This document shows positions 26,474 to 39,708 of a stretch of 64,000 nucleotides of DNA, piece after piece (position 1 is the first letter of the stretch; each line of letters starts with the position of its first letter). Source of the DNA: Massilia putida. GTDB lineage: Bacteria > Pseudomonadota > Gammaproteobacteria > Burkholderiales > Burkholderiaceae_D. Both the position numbers and the translations under genes were made by a program. The notes under the pieces are model-generated. The model was not told the origin of the DNA, did no database searches, and saw only the letters and a program-made list of their open reading frames with translations. The DNA lies in assembly GCF_001941825.1 (NCBI RefSeq), contig NZ_CP019038.1:6200001-6264000 (forward strand), written 5' to 3'.

Positions 26474-27409
26474 ATGACCCTCTCCAGACGTTCCATTCTT
26501 GCCACGCTCGGCGCCGCGGCGGTGCTGGCCGGCTGCGGCTCCGCGCCCACCCAGCCGGCCGCGCCGGTCGCCGCCGCACCCGCGCCCGTCCCGCTGCGTC
26601 ACGTAAAGATCGCGCTCGCCCTGGGCGGCGGCGCCGCGCGCGGTTTCGCCCACATCGGCGTGATCAAGGCGCTGGAAGCCCAGGGCATCGTGCCCGACAT
26701 CGTCGTCGGCACGAGCGCCGGCTCCGTCGTCGGCGCGCTGTACGCGTCCGGCTACAACGGCTTCGAACTGCAGAAGATCGCGCTCGACATGGACGAGACG
26801 ACGATCTCCGACTGGGCCATCCCGTTCTTCAGCAAGGCCCCGGGCGTGCTGAAAGGCGAGGCGCTGCAGGCCTATGTCAACAAGGCCGTGTACAACCGGC
26901 CGATCGAAAAACTGAAAATCCCGTTCGGCGCCGTCGCCACGGACCTCAAGACGGGCCAGCCCATCCTGTTCCGCCGCGGGAATACCGGCATGGCCGTGCG
27001 CGCGTCGTCGTCCGTGCCCGGCGTGTTCCAGCCGGTCGTGATCGGCGGCCGGAGTTATGTCGACGGCGGCCTCGTCGCGCCGGTGCCCGTGCGCTTCGCG
27101 AAGGAGATGGGCGCCGAGTTCATCATCGCCGTCAATATCTCCAGCGCGACGGAAGCGCAGGCCACGGCCAGTTCCGTGGACGTGCTGATGCAGACGTTCA
27201 CGATCATGGGCCAGCGCCTGAACCAGCTCGAACTCAAAAATGCCGACGTCGTCATCACGCCCGCCCTGGGTGCGATGGGCAGCGCCGACTTTACCGGCCG
27301 CAACCTCGCCGTGCTGGCGGGCGAGCAGGCCGCGGCCGGCGTCATGGCCGATCTCAAGGCCAGACTCAAGGCCAAGCAAAGCACGCCCGCCCCGGTGGCG
27401 GCGCGCTGA
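26474..27409 (+). CDS. Patatin-like phospholipase lipoprotein
   Basis: A 311-residue predicted lipoprotein with a patatin (Ser-Asp dyad) hydrolase domain. The N-terminus MTLSRRSILATLGAAAVLAGC ends in a lipobox LAGC. The oxyanion-hole glycines are in LGGGAARGFAHIGV. The nucleophile Ser is in GTSAG and the catalytic Asp in DGGLVAPVPV. It probably acts on phospholipids in the periplasm or outer membrane. The ATG at 26474 is preferred to a TTG 21 nt upstream because it gives a normal lipoprotein signal; a TACAAT hexamer lies upstream. Confidence 0.88.
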   Translation: MTLSRRSILATLGAAAVLAGCGSAPTQPAAPVAAAPAPVPLRHVKIALALGGGAARGFAHIGVIKALEAQGIVPDIVVGTSAGSVVGALYASGYNGFELQKIALDMDETTISDWAIPFFSKAPGVLKGEALQAYVNKAVYNRPIEKLKIPFGAVATDLKTGQPILFRRGNTGMAVRASSSVPGVFQPVVIGGRSYVDGGLVAPVPVRFAKEMGAEFIIAVNISSATEAQATASSVDVLMQTFTIMGQRLNQLELKNADVVITPALGAMGSADFTGRNLAVLAGEQAAAGVMADLKARLKAKQSTPAPVAAR

Positions 27410-27460
27410 GCAGCAGCACCGCAGTACTTTTCTGTCACGTTTTACGAAAGAAGACCCAAG

Positions 27461-27868
27461 ATGCAAACCAAGCCCGTCCTTACCCTCGAAGACATCAAGA
27501 AGATCGCCGCAGGCGCCGAAGCCGAAGCGGTCGCGAACGGCTGGAAAGTCGTCATCGCGATCTGCGACGACGGCGGCCACCCGCTGTGGCTGCAGCGCCT
27601 GGACGGCGCCGCGCCGGTGTCGGCCCACATCGCCCCGGAAAAGGCCAAGACGGCCGCGCTGGGCCGCCGCGAGTCGAAGATCTACGAGGACATGATCAAC
27701 AACGGCCGCGTGTCGTTCGCCCGCGCACCGGAACTGGACGGCATGCTGGAAGGCGGCGTGCCCATCGTCGTGGACGGCCAGGTGGTCGGCGCCGTCGGCG
27801 TGTCCGGTGTGAAGTCGGCGGAAGATGCGCAGATCGCCAGGGCCGGCATCGCCGCGCTGGGCCTGTAA
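27461..27868 (+). CDS. GlcG/HbpS-family haem-binding-like protein
   Basis: A 135-residue single-domain GlcG/HbpS (DUF336) protein, starting with a basic-acidic helix and then VVIAICDDGGHPLWLQRLDGA, a family signature. Later come EKAKTAALGR, MLEGGVPIVVDGQVVGAVGVSG and SAEDAQIARAG. Members bind haem or corrinoids, or occur beside glycolate and propanediol genes. Neither context is present here, so the role is unknown. It follows the patatin gene by about 50 nt. Confidence 0.88.
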   Translation: MQTKPVLTLEDIKKIAAGAEAEAVANGWKVVIAICDDGGHPLWLQRLDGAAPVSAHIAPEKAKTAALGRRESKIYEDMINNGRVSFARAPELDGMLEGGVPIVVDGQVVGAVGVSGVKSAEDAQIARAGIAALGL

Positions 27869-27898
27869 TTTCGTTTCTGCCGATTTTTGTGGTGTGTA

Positions 27899-27923
27899 GC
27901 GTGGGCGGCATTGCCGCCCACGC
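27899..27923. repeat. REP-like palindrome
   Basis: GCGTGGGCGGCATTGCCGCC plus CACGC is a near-perfect 25-bp palindrome 30 nt after the haem-binding-like gene. No T-tract follows. It is probably a REP element or transcript-end hairpin. Confidence 0.65.
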
Positions 27924-28222
27924 GCTCAACCCGCGCTCGATTCGTCGCATGGCCCGCATGCGCTGGCTGGACGCGTGGATGGCCGAGCCGTCCACCCGAC
28001 CCAGGCTTTTCCCGAGGGTATTTAGACGAAAAGTGGATGCGAGGCGATTGCCGGCCGATATAAATCGCGCTATAATTCAGAGGTTTAGCCATCACTTATC
28101 TGCCGTAGCGACTACCCCACCCATACCTCTATCTGGCGACCTGTAACACTGGGCGAAATGCATGCCCACACCCTGTTCAGGCCGGTCTGACGTGGCGCAG
28201 CCTACGGCGACTTTATCGGGAG
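27924..28222 (+). other. Upstream region and leader of carAB
   Basis: No clear gene fills this stretch. It contains the carA promoter (separate entry) and a transcribed leader of about 140 nt. Within the leader a 10-codon frame, [10 protein letters not shown] then TGA, lies at 28158-28190, with no strong ribosome-binding site. Long leaders before carA are used for pyrimidine or arginine control in other proteobacteria; no such mechanism is evident from the sequence alone. Confidence 0.4.
28048..28076 (+). promoter_or_regulatory. Sigma-70 promoter of carAB
   Basis: TTGCCG (28048-28053) and a perfect TATAAT (28071-28076) are separated by 17 nt. Transcription would start near 28083, about 140 nt before carA. 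Confidence 0.75.
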
Positions 28223-29398
28223 TTGCCCTTGCCGCCATTTTTTTCTGGCCCAGCCGTTCCAGCCATCCTAGCCCTGGCAGACGGAACCATTTTCAAAGGA
28301 TATTCGATCGGCGCCGCCGGTCACACGACGGGTGAGGTGGTGTTCAATACCGCCATCACCGGTTATCAGGAAATCCTGACCGACCCCAGCTACTCGCGTC
28401 AGATCGTGACGCTGACCTACCCGCATATCGGCAACTACGGCATCAATCCGGAAGACGTCGAGGCGACCAAGGTGCATGCCGCCGGCCTGATCATCCGTGA
28501 TCTGCCGCTGCTCGCATCGAACTTCCGTTCCACCCAGTCGCTGGCCGACTACCTGAAGGCCGAGAACGTCGTGGCCATCGCCGGCATCGACACCCGCAAG
28601 CTGACCCGCATCCTGCGCGAAAAAGGCGCCCAGAACGGTGCCATCCTCACCGGCACGCAAGGTAACGAACCGTCGGAAGCGCAGGCGCTCGAACTGGCAC
28701 GCTCGTTCCCGGGTCTGAACGGCATGGACCTGGCGAAGGTCGTGTCCGTCAAGGAGCCATATACCTTCGACCAGACCGAATGGAAGCTGGGCCAAGGCTA
28801 CGGCAAGCAGGAGAACCCGCAGTTCCACGTCGTCGCCTTCGACTACGGCGTCAAGCGCAACATCCTGCGCATGCTGGCCGAGCGCGGCTGCAAGATCACC
28901 GTGCTGCCGGCGCAAGCCACCGCCGAAGAGGCCCTCGCGCTGAACCCGGACGGCATCTTCCTGGCCAACGGCCCGGGCGACCCGGCCGCGTGCGATTACG
29001 CGATCGCCGCGACGAAGAAAGTGATCGAGTCGGGTGTGCCGACGTTCGGTATCTGTCTCGGCCACCAGATCATGGCGCTGGCGTCGGGCGCGAAGACCGT
29101 CAAGATGAAGTTCGGCCACCACGGCGCCAACCACCCCGTGCAGGACCTGGATTCGAAACAGGTCCTGATCACGTCGCAGAACCACGGCTTCGCAGTCGAT
29201 GCGGCCACGTTGCCGGCCAACTGCCGCGTGACCCACGTGTCGTTGTTTGACGGCTCCTTGCAGGGTTTCGAGCGCACCGACAAGCCGGCGTTCTGCTTCC
29301 AGGGCCACCCGGAAGCGTCGCCCGGCCCGACCGACGTCGCCTACCTGTTCGACCGTTTCATCAGCAAGATGCAAGCCCACGCAAGCGAGAAGAAATAA
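28223..29398 (+). CDS. carA: Carbamoyl-phosphate synthase small subunit
   Basis: A 391-residue glutaminase subunit that releases ammonia from glutamine for carbamoyl phosphate (arginine and pyrimidine synthesis). The N-terminal CPSase domain has [25 protein letters not shown]. The class I amidotransferase triad has Cys in GICLGHQ, and His and Glu in GHPEASPGP. The start is probably TTG at 28223 or 28229; GGGAG lies just upstream, and no ATG suits the family. Its stop is contiguous with carB. Confidence 0.94.
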   Translation: MPLPPFFSGPAVPAILALADGTIFKGYSIGAAGHTTGEVVFNTAITGYQEILTDPSYSRQIVTLTYPHIGNYGINPEDVEATKVHAAGLIIRDLPLLASNFRSTQSLADYLKAENVVAIAGIDTRKLTRILREKGAQNGAILTGTQGNEPSEAQALELARSFPGLNGMDLAKVVSVKEPYTFDQTEWKLGQGYGKQENPQFHVVAFDYGVKRNILRMLAERGCKITVLPAQATAEEALALNPDGIFLANGPGDPAACDYAIAATKKVIESGVPTFGICLGHQIMALASGAKTVKMKFGHHGANHPVQDLDSKQVLITSQNHGFAVDAATLPANCRVTHVSLFDGSLQGFERTDKPAFCFQGHPEASPGPTDVAYLFDRFISKMQAHASEKK

Positions 29399-32629
<3,231 letters not shown>

Positions 32630-32648
32630 GAGCAGGAGCAGTACCGAT

Positions 32649-32704
32649 AACCACAGAGTTCGCGCGGCAAGCGCTGTGCGACTCTGTGGTTTTCACTTTT
32701 TTTT
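32649..32704 (+). terminator. Intrinsic terminator after carB
   Basis: The 11-bp stem AACCACAGAGT (32649-32659) / ACTCTGTGGTT (32681-32691) is followed by TTCAC and then an eight-T run. It ends carAB about 20 nt after carB. The structured RNA and greA must therefore be transcribed from a new start or by read-through. Confidence 0.85.
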
Positions 32705-32715
32705 CGTACGCCAAA

Positions 32716-32828
32716 GGCCTCGTGCAACCGTAGCGAGCGGCAGCAGGGGTGGTCGAGAAGCGCAGCCGTACCGGCGTACGGCGCGCATCCAGGCCGCCCC
32801 TGCAACGCGCAACAGGTTGCGCGAGGCC
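32716..32828 (+). ncRNA. Conserved structured RNA element, copy B (greA leader)
   Basis: Three nested stems can form. P1 pairs GGCCTCGTGCAACC (32716-32729) with GGTTGCGCGAGGCC (32815-32828). P2 pairs GGGTGGT (32747-32753) with GCCGCCC. P3 is GCCGTAC-CGGC-GTACGGC. The joining strands CGAGCGGCAGCAG, GAGAAGCGCA, GCATC and GCAACGCGCA equal those of copy A at 2146-2039. The P1, P2 and P3 sequences differ between copies yet still pair. It lies between the carB terminator and the greA start, 18 nt from the ATG, so it is a leader element or a small RNA. I do not recognise the family. Confidence 0.7.
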
Positions 32829-32846
32829 TCACCACTACAGATAACC

Positions 32847-33320
32847 ATGAACACTCCATTGACCAAATTCGGCGCCGAGAAGTTGAAGGAAGAGCTGCAC
32901 CAGCTCAAGACCAAGGAGCGCCGCAACGTGATCGATGCGATCGCCGAGGCGCGTTCGCATGGTGACCTGTCCGAAAACGCCGAATACGACGCCGCCAAGG
33001 AACGCCAGGCCTTCGTCGAAGGCCGCATCGCCGAGCTGGAACAGAAGCTGTCGACCGCGCAGATCATCGACCCGTCCACGCTGGATGCCGAGGGCCGCGT
33101 CGTGTTCGCGTCCACCGTCGACCTGGAAGATCTCGAGAACGGCCAGAAAGTCACTTACCAGATCGTCGGCATCGATGAAGCCGATCTCAAGGAGAACAAG
33201 GTCTCCGTCACCTCGCCGATCGCGCGCGCGCTGATCGGCAAATATGCGGGCGACGTGGTCGAAGTGCAGGCCCCGTCCGGTCCGCGCGAATACGAAATCC
33301 TGGAAGTCCGTTACGTTTGA
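32847..33320 (+). CDS. greA: Transcription elongation factor GreA
   Basis: A 157-residue factor that rescues backtracked RNA polymerase by stimulating transcript cleavage. It starts [20 protein letters not shown]. The coiled-coil tip carries the acidic pair in [18 protein letters not shown]. The C-terminal FKBP-like domain has [18 protein letters not shown]. The ATG at 32847 matches the family; an open upstream frame runs through the structured RNA and is not coding. Confidence 0.96.
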   Translation: MNTPLTKFGAEKLKEELHQLKTKERRNVIDAIAEARSHGDLSENAEYDAAKERQAFVEGRIAELEQKLSTAQIIDPSTLDAEGRVVFASTVDLEDLENGQKVTYQIVGIDEADLKENKVSVTSPIARALIGKYAGDVVEVQAPSGPREYEILEVRYV

Positions 33321-33340
33321 GTCCGCGCTTCACGAGTTCA

Positions 33341-33781
33341 ATGCTCGCCAACGCGCGCCTGCTGCTGGCCGCCCTGTGGGCCGGCAGCGTGTGGGCCGTC
33401 AGCTATCTGGCGGCGCCGAGCGCGTTTGCCGTCCTCGACAGCACGCAGGCCGGCAACGTCGTCGGCATCATGCTGACGCGCTCGGCCTGGCTCGCGATCG
33501 TGCTGGCCGTGCTGCTGGCGCCGCTGATCGCACGCTCGACCGACCTGGATGCACGGCGCCGGCGCTGGTTGTATGGCCTCGTGGCCGGGATGCTGGCGTG
33601 CAGCCTGATCGTCTACCTGGGCCTGCAGCCGATGATGGCGGCGATCCGCGAAGCGGCCGGGCCGGCGGGTGTGCGGGCCTCGAAGCAGTGGGGGACATTC
33701 GCCGCGCTGCATGGGGTGTCGCAGGTGTTGTACCTGGCCGAGAGCATCCTGGGCGCCGTATTGGTCGTGAAGGCGCGGTAA
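33341..33781 (+). CDS. DUF4149 membrane protein
   Basis: A 146-residue inner-membrane protein with four predicted helices, family DUF4149, unknown function. It has ARLLLAALWAGSVWAVSYLAAPSAFAVL at the start and AALHGVSQVLYLAESILGAVLVV at the end. The position between greA and yhbY is conserved in related bacteria. The ATG at 33341 is preferred; a TTG at 33317 overlapping the greA stop is an alternative. Confidence 0.85.
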   Translation: MLANARLLLAALWAGSVWAVSYLAAPSAFAVLDSTQAGNVVGIMLTRSAWLAIVLAVLLAPLIARSTDLDARRRRWLYGLVAGMLACSLIVYLGLQPMMAAIREAAGPAGVRASKQWGTFAALHGVSQVLYLAESILGAVLVVKAR

Positions 33782-33785
33782 GCAT

Positions 33786-33820
33786 AAAAAAACCGGGCAG
33801 CGGCCCCGGTTAATTTTTTT
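33786..33820. terminator. Bidirectional terminator between DUF4149 gene and yhbY
   Basis: The stem AACCGGG / CCCGGTT is flanked by A7 on the left and a T7 run on the right. It can serve both convergent genes. Confidence 0.8.
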
Positions 33821-33830
33821 AGAACACGGC

Positions 33831-34298
33831 TTATTTCAAGGCCGTCTTCTTGGTGCTGGCCTGGCGCGGCTTGACCCGCTTGATGTTGCCGCCTTGCGTG
33901 ACGCGCTCATTCCCTTTCAGCAAGACCTTGGTCACGGTCGGCTTCTTGGTGCCGCTCGGGCTCGGCTTGACGATGGTGACTTCGCGCAGGCCCTTGCCCG
34001 TCTTCGTCGAACGTTCCTTGACGGCGTCCTTCTTCGGACGGTACAGGACGAGCAGCTTGCCGATGTGCTGGACCGGGGCGGCGTCGAGTTCTTCGCAGAT
34101 CCGTTCGTAGATCGCGACGCGCTCTTCGCGGTCGTCGCCGAAGACGCGCACCTTGATCAGGCCGTGCGCATCCAGGCTGGACGAGATTTCCTTCAGGACG
34201 GCCTCGGTCAGACCGGCTTCGCCGATCATGACGACGGGATTGAGTCCGTGGGCTTCCGCACGCAGCGCCGCACGCTCGACCGGTGTAAGTTTGATCAT
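33831..34298 (-). CDS. yhbY: YhbY/CRM-domain RNA-binding protein
   Basis: A 155-residue protein. The first 95 residues form a CRS1-YhbY (CRM) domain: LTPVERAALRAEAHGLNPVVMIGEAG and a GxxG loop region, then KLLVLYRP. YhbY binds the pre-50S ribosome and 23S rRNA. Residues from about 95 on are a basic Lys/Thr/Ser/Pro tail absent from E. coli YhbY (97 residues), which probably adds non-specific RNA binding. It is divergent from rlmE, 43 nt apart, so both ribosome-assembly genes share a promoter region. Confidence 0.9.
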   Translation of the reverse strand: MIKLTPVERAALRAEAHGLNPVVMIGEAGLTEAVLKEISSSLDAHGLIKVRVFGDDREERVAIYERICEELDAAPVQHIGKLLVLYRPKKDAVKERSTKTGKGLREVTIVKPSPSGTKKPTVTKVLLKGNERVTQGGNIKRVKPRQASTKKTALK

Positions 34299-34341
34299 GA
34301 TGTTATTTTGAGATACCTATTAAAAGCAGTATTTTACGCGA

Positions 34342-34989
34342 ATGGCCAAGAACAAATTCAATAAAAACTGGATCCACGATCACATCAACGATCCTTATGT
34401 CAAATTGGCACAGAAAGAGGGCTACCGGGCCCGTGCGGCCTACAAGCTGAAAGAAATCGACGAAAGCGAAAAGCTCATCAAGCCGGGCCAGGTGATCGTC
34501 GACCTCGGCTGCACCCCCGGCAGCTGGGGCCAATACACGCGGCGCAAGCTCGCCGGCGGCGAGGAGGGCGGCATCAAGGGCACGATGATCGGCCTCGATA
34601 TCCTGCCGATGGAGCCGATTGCCGATATGCACTTTATCCAGGGCGATTTCCGCGAGCAGGAGGTGCTCGACGAGCTGGCTGGCGTCCTCGAGGGCCGGAT
34701 GGCCGACCTCGTGCTGTCCGATATGGCGCCGAATCTGTCCGGTATTCCGTCTGCGGATGCGGCGCGCATGGAGGATTTGATCGATCTCGCTATTGAGTTC
34801 TCTCAAATGCACCTCAAACCATCCGGCGCATTGTTAGTGAAATGCTTCAAGGACATGGGTTTTACCCAGGTCTTGGAGAAGTTCCGTACCGAATTCAAGG
34901 TCGTCAAGCAGATCAAACCCAAGGCCAGCCGCGACAAATCTTCGGAAATCTTCCTGCTCGGACGCGGTCTCAAGAATCCGGCGGGCTGA
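34342..34989 (+). CDS. rlmE: 23S rRNA (uridine-2'-O) methyltransferase RlmE
   Basis: A 215-residue SAM-dependent enzyme (FtsJ/RrmJ) that methylates U2552 in the 23S A-loop. The K-D-K-E tetrad is visible: Lys35 in [10 protein letters not shown], Asp in [12 protein letters not shown], Lys in [10 protein letters not shown] and Glu in [10 protein letters not shown]. The SAM site is [13 protein letters not shown]. It lies upstream of ftsH, the classical rrmJ-ftsH heat-shock arrangement. Confidence 0.95.
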   Translation: MAKNKFNKNWIHDHINDPYVKLAQKEGYRARAAYKLKEIDESEKLIKPGQVIVDLGCTPGSWGQYTRRKLAGGEEGGIKGTMIGLDILPMEPIADMHFIQGDFREQEVLDELAGVLEGRMADLVLSDMAPNLSGIPSADAARMEDLIDLAIEFSQMHLKPSGALLVKCFKDMGFTQVLEKFRTEFKVVKQIKPKASRDKSSEIFLLGRGLKNPAG

Positions 34990-35231
34990 AACTGCGAAAA
35001 TCGACGGGACCGCCCTTGATTTTCAAGAGCGCAACCGCACATCATCACAGGACAGGCATATCCGCGTCCAGCGTGCATGGAATGTTCGTGATGCCTGCGC
35101 AACGGAAATAAAAACCGTTTATAGTGGTGTCCAGGCACCTTGGGCGGGCGTGCGTGGCACCGTCTGCTTAATGCGGTAAAATCTGCCTTTGAAAAAATGG
35201 GAAAAGATGCGTTCGCATCAGAGGAGTCTTC

Positions 35232-37112
<1,881 letters not shown>

Positions 37113-37143
37113 TCGCCGTTCTGCCGTAGCCCAGTCACTCCAC

Positions 37144-37175
37144 GAAAAGGCACCCCGAGCGGGTGCCTTTTTATT
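37144..37175 (+). terminator. Intrinsic terminator after ftsH
   Basis: AAAAGGCACCC-CGAGC-GGGTGCCTTTTT is a strong GC hairpin followed by a T-run, 32 nt after ftsH and just before folP. Confidence 0.9.
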
Positions 37176-37198
37176 GTTTAATCCGTTGGTATTTCGTC

Positions 37199-38041
37199 AT
37201 GCGTCAATATCTGCAGTGCGGCCGTTTCGGCTATAACCTCGCCCAGCGTCCTCTGGTTATGGGCATCCTCAACGTCACCCCCGATTCCTTTTCCGACGGC
37301 GGCCGCTTCCAGGCCCTGGAATTCGCCGTGGAGCGGGCCGAACAGATGATCAAGGACGGCGTCGACATCATCGACATCGGCGGCGAATCCACGCGGCCCG
37401 GCTCGCCCAGCGTGCCCGCCGACGAAGAGCTGCGCCGGGTCATGCCGGCGATTTATGCGCTGCGCGAACTGGGTTATCCGCTGTCGATCGACACGTGCAA
37501 GACCGAGGTCATGCGCGAGGCGATCATCGCGGGCGCCGACATGATCAACGATATCAACGGCTTTCGCGCGCCGGGCGCCATCGACGCCGTGAAGGACAGC
37601 GACTGCGGCCTGTGCGTGATGCACATGCAGGGCACGCCCCAGGACATGCAGGCGCTGCCGGCCTACGAGGACGTGGTGGCCGACGTGATCGCCTTCCTGC
37701 GCGAGCGCGTCGATGCGCTGCTGGCGGCCGGCGTGGCGCGCGAGCGCATCACGATCGATCCCGGATTTGGTTTTGGGAAGAGTGTCGAGCATAATTATGC
37801 TTTACTCCGGAGCATAAGCCGCATGGAAAGCGAATTGGGCCTGCCCGTATTGGCGGGGCTGTCGCGCAAATCGATGATCGGCGCCGTGACGGGGCGCAGC
37901 GTGGAACAGCGCCTGGCCGGAAGCCTGGGTGGCGCGCTCGCTGCGGTAGCGCAGGGCGCCCGGATCGTACGGGTCCATGATGTGGCAGAGACGGTGGATG
38001 CGCTGAAGGTCTGGCAAGCGGCCACTACGAATAATCAATAG
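37199..38041 (+). CDS. folP: Dihydropteroate synthase
   Basis: A 280-residue TIM-barrel enzyme that joins 4-aminobenzoate to 6-hydroxymethyl-dihydropterin diphosphate in folate synthesis; it is the sulfonamide target. Signatures are GILNVTPDSFSDGG, DIIDIGGESTRPG, and AGLSRKSMIG near the C-terminus. The ATG at 37199 is chosen; upstream codons lie in the ftsH terminator. It is followed 18 nt later by glmM, the usual folP-glmM pair. Confidence 0.95.
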   Translation: MRQYLQCGRFGYNLAQRPLVMGILNVTPDSFSDGGRFQALEFAVERAEQMIKDGVDIIDIGGESTRPGSPSVPADEELRRVMPAIYALRELGYPLSIDTCKTEVMREAIIAGADMINDINGFRAPGAIDAVKDSDCGLCVMHMQGTPQDMQALPAYEDVVADVIAFLRERVDALLAAGVARERITIDPGFGFGKSVEHNYALLRSISRMESELGLPVLAGLSRKSMIGAVTGRSVEQRLAGSLGGALAAVAQGARIVRVHDVAETVDALKVWQAATTNNQ

Positions 38042-38059
38042 ATGAAGAGAATTTAATTA

Positions 38060-39400
38060 ATGGCACGCAAATATTTCGGTACCGATGGCGTACGCGGCCT
38101 GGTGGGCAAGTCGCCCATCACCCCTGACTTCGTGATGCGGCTGGGCTATGCGGCAGGCAAGGTGCTGGCCAAGGACAAAGCCGGCACGAGCGAGCGCCCC
38201 ACGGTCCTGATCGGCAAGGACACGCGCATTTCCGGCTACATGCTGGAAGCGGCGCTGGAAGCCGGTTTCTCGGCGGCAGGCGTCGACGTGATGCTGGCCG
38301 GCCCGATGCCGACGCCGGCCATCGCCTACCTGACCCGCGCACTGCGCCTGCAGGCCGGCGTCGTGATTTCGGCTTCGCACAATCCGTTCCAGGACAACGG
38401 CATCAAGTTCTTTTCCGGCCACGGCACCAAGCTGCCGGACGCCGTCGAGCTCGAAATCGAGGACATGATCGACCAGCCGATGGGCTGCGTGTCGTCGGAA
38501 AAACTGGGCCGTGCCACGCGCCTGCGCGATGCGCAAGGCCGTTACATCGAATTTTGCAAAAGCACGTTCCCGAACGAACTCGACCTGCGCGGCCTGAAAA
38601 TCGTCGTGGACTGCGCCCACGGCGCCGCCTACAACATCGCCCCGCACGTGTTCCATGAACTGGGCGCGGAAGTCGTCGAACTGGGCACCAAGCCGGACGG
38701 CTTCAACATCAACGACGGCGTCGGCGCCACGGCACCGAAGGCGATGGCCGCCGCTGTCGTCGAGCACAAGGCCGACCTCGGCATCGCGCTGGACGGCGAC
38801 GCCGACCGCCTGATCATGTGCGACGCCAAAGGCCGCCTGTACAACGGCGACGAGCTGCTGTACGTGATGGTGCGGGCCCGCATGGCGGCCGGGCCCGTGG
38901 CCGGCGCCGTGGGCACCCTGATGACCAATATGGCGCTCGAAGTCGCGTTCAAGGACATGGGCATCGGCTTCGCGCGCGCGAAAGTCGGCGACCGCTACGT
39001 CCTGGAAATGATGCAGGAGCGCGGCTGGCTGCTGGGCGGCGAGGGCTCCGGTCACCTGCTGGCGCTGGACAAGCACACGACCGGCGACGGCATCGTCTCG
39101 GCCCTGCAGGTCTTGACTGCGCTCAAGCGTTCCGGCAAGGGCCTGGCCGACTGCTGCAGCGACCTGACACTGTATCCTCAGACCTTGATCAATGTCCGCG
39201 TGCAGCCGGGCACGGACTGGACGAAGAATGCCGCCGTCGTGGCCGAGAAGGACCACGTCGAACGCGAGCTGGGCGACAACGGCCGCGTGCTGATCCGCCC
39301 GTCCGGAACGGAGCCGCTCGTGCGCGTCATGGTCGAAGCGAAGAGCGCGGAACTGGCCGAAACGATGGCCAAGCGCATTGCCGCGCGCTTCGAAGTCTGA
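38060..39400 (+). CDS. glmM: Phosphoglucosamine mutase
   Basis: A 446-residue enzyme converting glucosamine-6-phosphate to glucosamine-1-phosphate for UDP-GlcNAc, which feeds peptidoglycan, LPS and the nearby polysaccharide locus. The phosphoserine loop is [13 protein letters not shown], the metal site LDGDADRLI, the sugar site GEGSGHLL and the phosphate-binding loop [12 protein letters not shown]. The length is normal. Confidence 0.96.
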   Translation: MARKYFGTDGVRGLVGKSPITPDFVMRLGYAAGKVLAKDKAGTSERPTVLIGKDTRISGYMLEAALEAGFSAAGVDVMLAGPMPTPAIAYLTRALRLQAGVVISASHNPFQDNGIKFFSGHGTKLPDAVELEIEDMIDQPMGCVSSEKLGRATRLRDAQGRYIEFCKSTFPNELDLRGLKIVVDCAHGAAYNIAPHVFHELGAEVVELGTKPDGFNINDGVGATAPKAMAAAVVEHKADLGIALDGDADRLIMCDAKGRLYNGDELLYVMVRARMAAGPVAGAVGTLMTNMALEVAFKDMGIGFARAKVGDRYVLEMMQERGWLLGGEGSGHLLALDKHTTGDGIVSALQVLTALKRSGKGLADCCSDLTLYPQTLINVRVQPGTDWTKNAAVVAEKDHVERELGDNGRVLIRPSGTEPLVRVMVEAKSAELAETMAKRIAARFEV

Positions 39401-39425
39401 CCGTCCGCCGGCGCGGGAGGCTTCA

Positions 39426-39454
39426 TTGACGCTTCCCGCCCGGCGGGGTATGAT
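39426..39454 (+). promoter_or_regulatory. Promoter of tRNA-Pro
   Basis: TTGACG (39426-39431), 17 nt, then TATGAT (39449-39454). The tRNA begins 10 nt further on. The promoter lies just beyond the glmM stop. Confidence 0.75.
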
Positions 39455-39463
39455 CGTCTCAAT

Positions 39464-39540
39464 CGGAGTGTAGCGCAGCCCGGTAGCGCACCTGCTTTGG
39501 GAGCAGGGGGTCCAAGGTTCGAATCCTTGTACTCCGACCA
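39464..39540 (+). tRNA. tRNA-Pro (TGG)
   Basis: A 77-nt cloverleaf with encoded CCA. The acceptor CGGAGTG pairs with the 3' strand ending in TACTCCG. The D arm is GCGC-AGCCCGGTA-GCGC, the anticodon stem CCTGC/GCAGG with loop TTTGGGA (anticodon TGG), and the T arm CAAGG-TTCGAAT-CCTTG. Confidence 0.96.
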
Positions 39541-39550
39541 CCGTTTGATA

Positions 39551-39577
39551 AACGGGCTGTCGCCGACGGCCCGTTTT
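39551..39577 (+). terminator. Terminator after tRNA-Pro
   Basis: AACGGGC (39551-39557) pairs with GCCCGTT (39569-39575), followed by TTCATTTG. It lies between the two tRNA genes, so tRNA-Arg probably has its own start or is reached by read-through. Confidence 0.6.
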
Positions 39578-39619
39578 CATTTGTGAAGACCTATCCCTGC
39601 CGTACGGTCCTTTCTTGCA

Positions 39620-39696
39620 CTGCCCATAGCTCAGTTGGATAGAGCAGCAGCCTTCTAAGCTGCGGGTCACAGGTTCGATTCCTGTTGGGCAGGCCA
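39620..39696 (+). tRNA. tRNA-Arg (TCT)
   Basis: A 77-nt cloverleaf with encoded CCA. The acceptor CTGCCCA pairs with TGGGCAG. The D arm is GCTC...GAGC, the anticodon stem GCAGC/GCTGC with loop CTTCTAA (anticodon TCT), and the T arm ACAGG-TTCGATT-CCTGT. Its 3' end lies 12 nt from the end of the convergent glycosidase gene. Confidence 0.95.
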
Positions 39697-39708
39697 TTCC
39701 ATCCGGCG

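Noticed and set aside
32676..32846. In-frame extension of greA upstream through the structured RNA
   Set aside because: GreA proteins start at [13 protein letters not shown]; the extension translates terminator and RNA-stem sequence.
34842..35111. A frame overlapping the end of rlmE and the rlmE-ftsH gap
   Set aside because: It lacks a start context and motifs, and most of it lies inside rlmE in another frame.
35100..35231. Heat-shock (sigma-32) promoter before ftsH
   Set aside because: A TTTGAAA-like sequence occurs near 35187 but no CCCCAT-type -10 element follows at the right distance.
39464..39696. Integration site with a duplicated tRNA end
   Set aside because: No second copy of either tRNA 3' end and no integrase gene was seen in the window.
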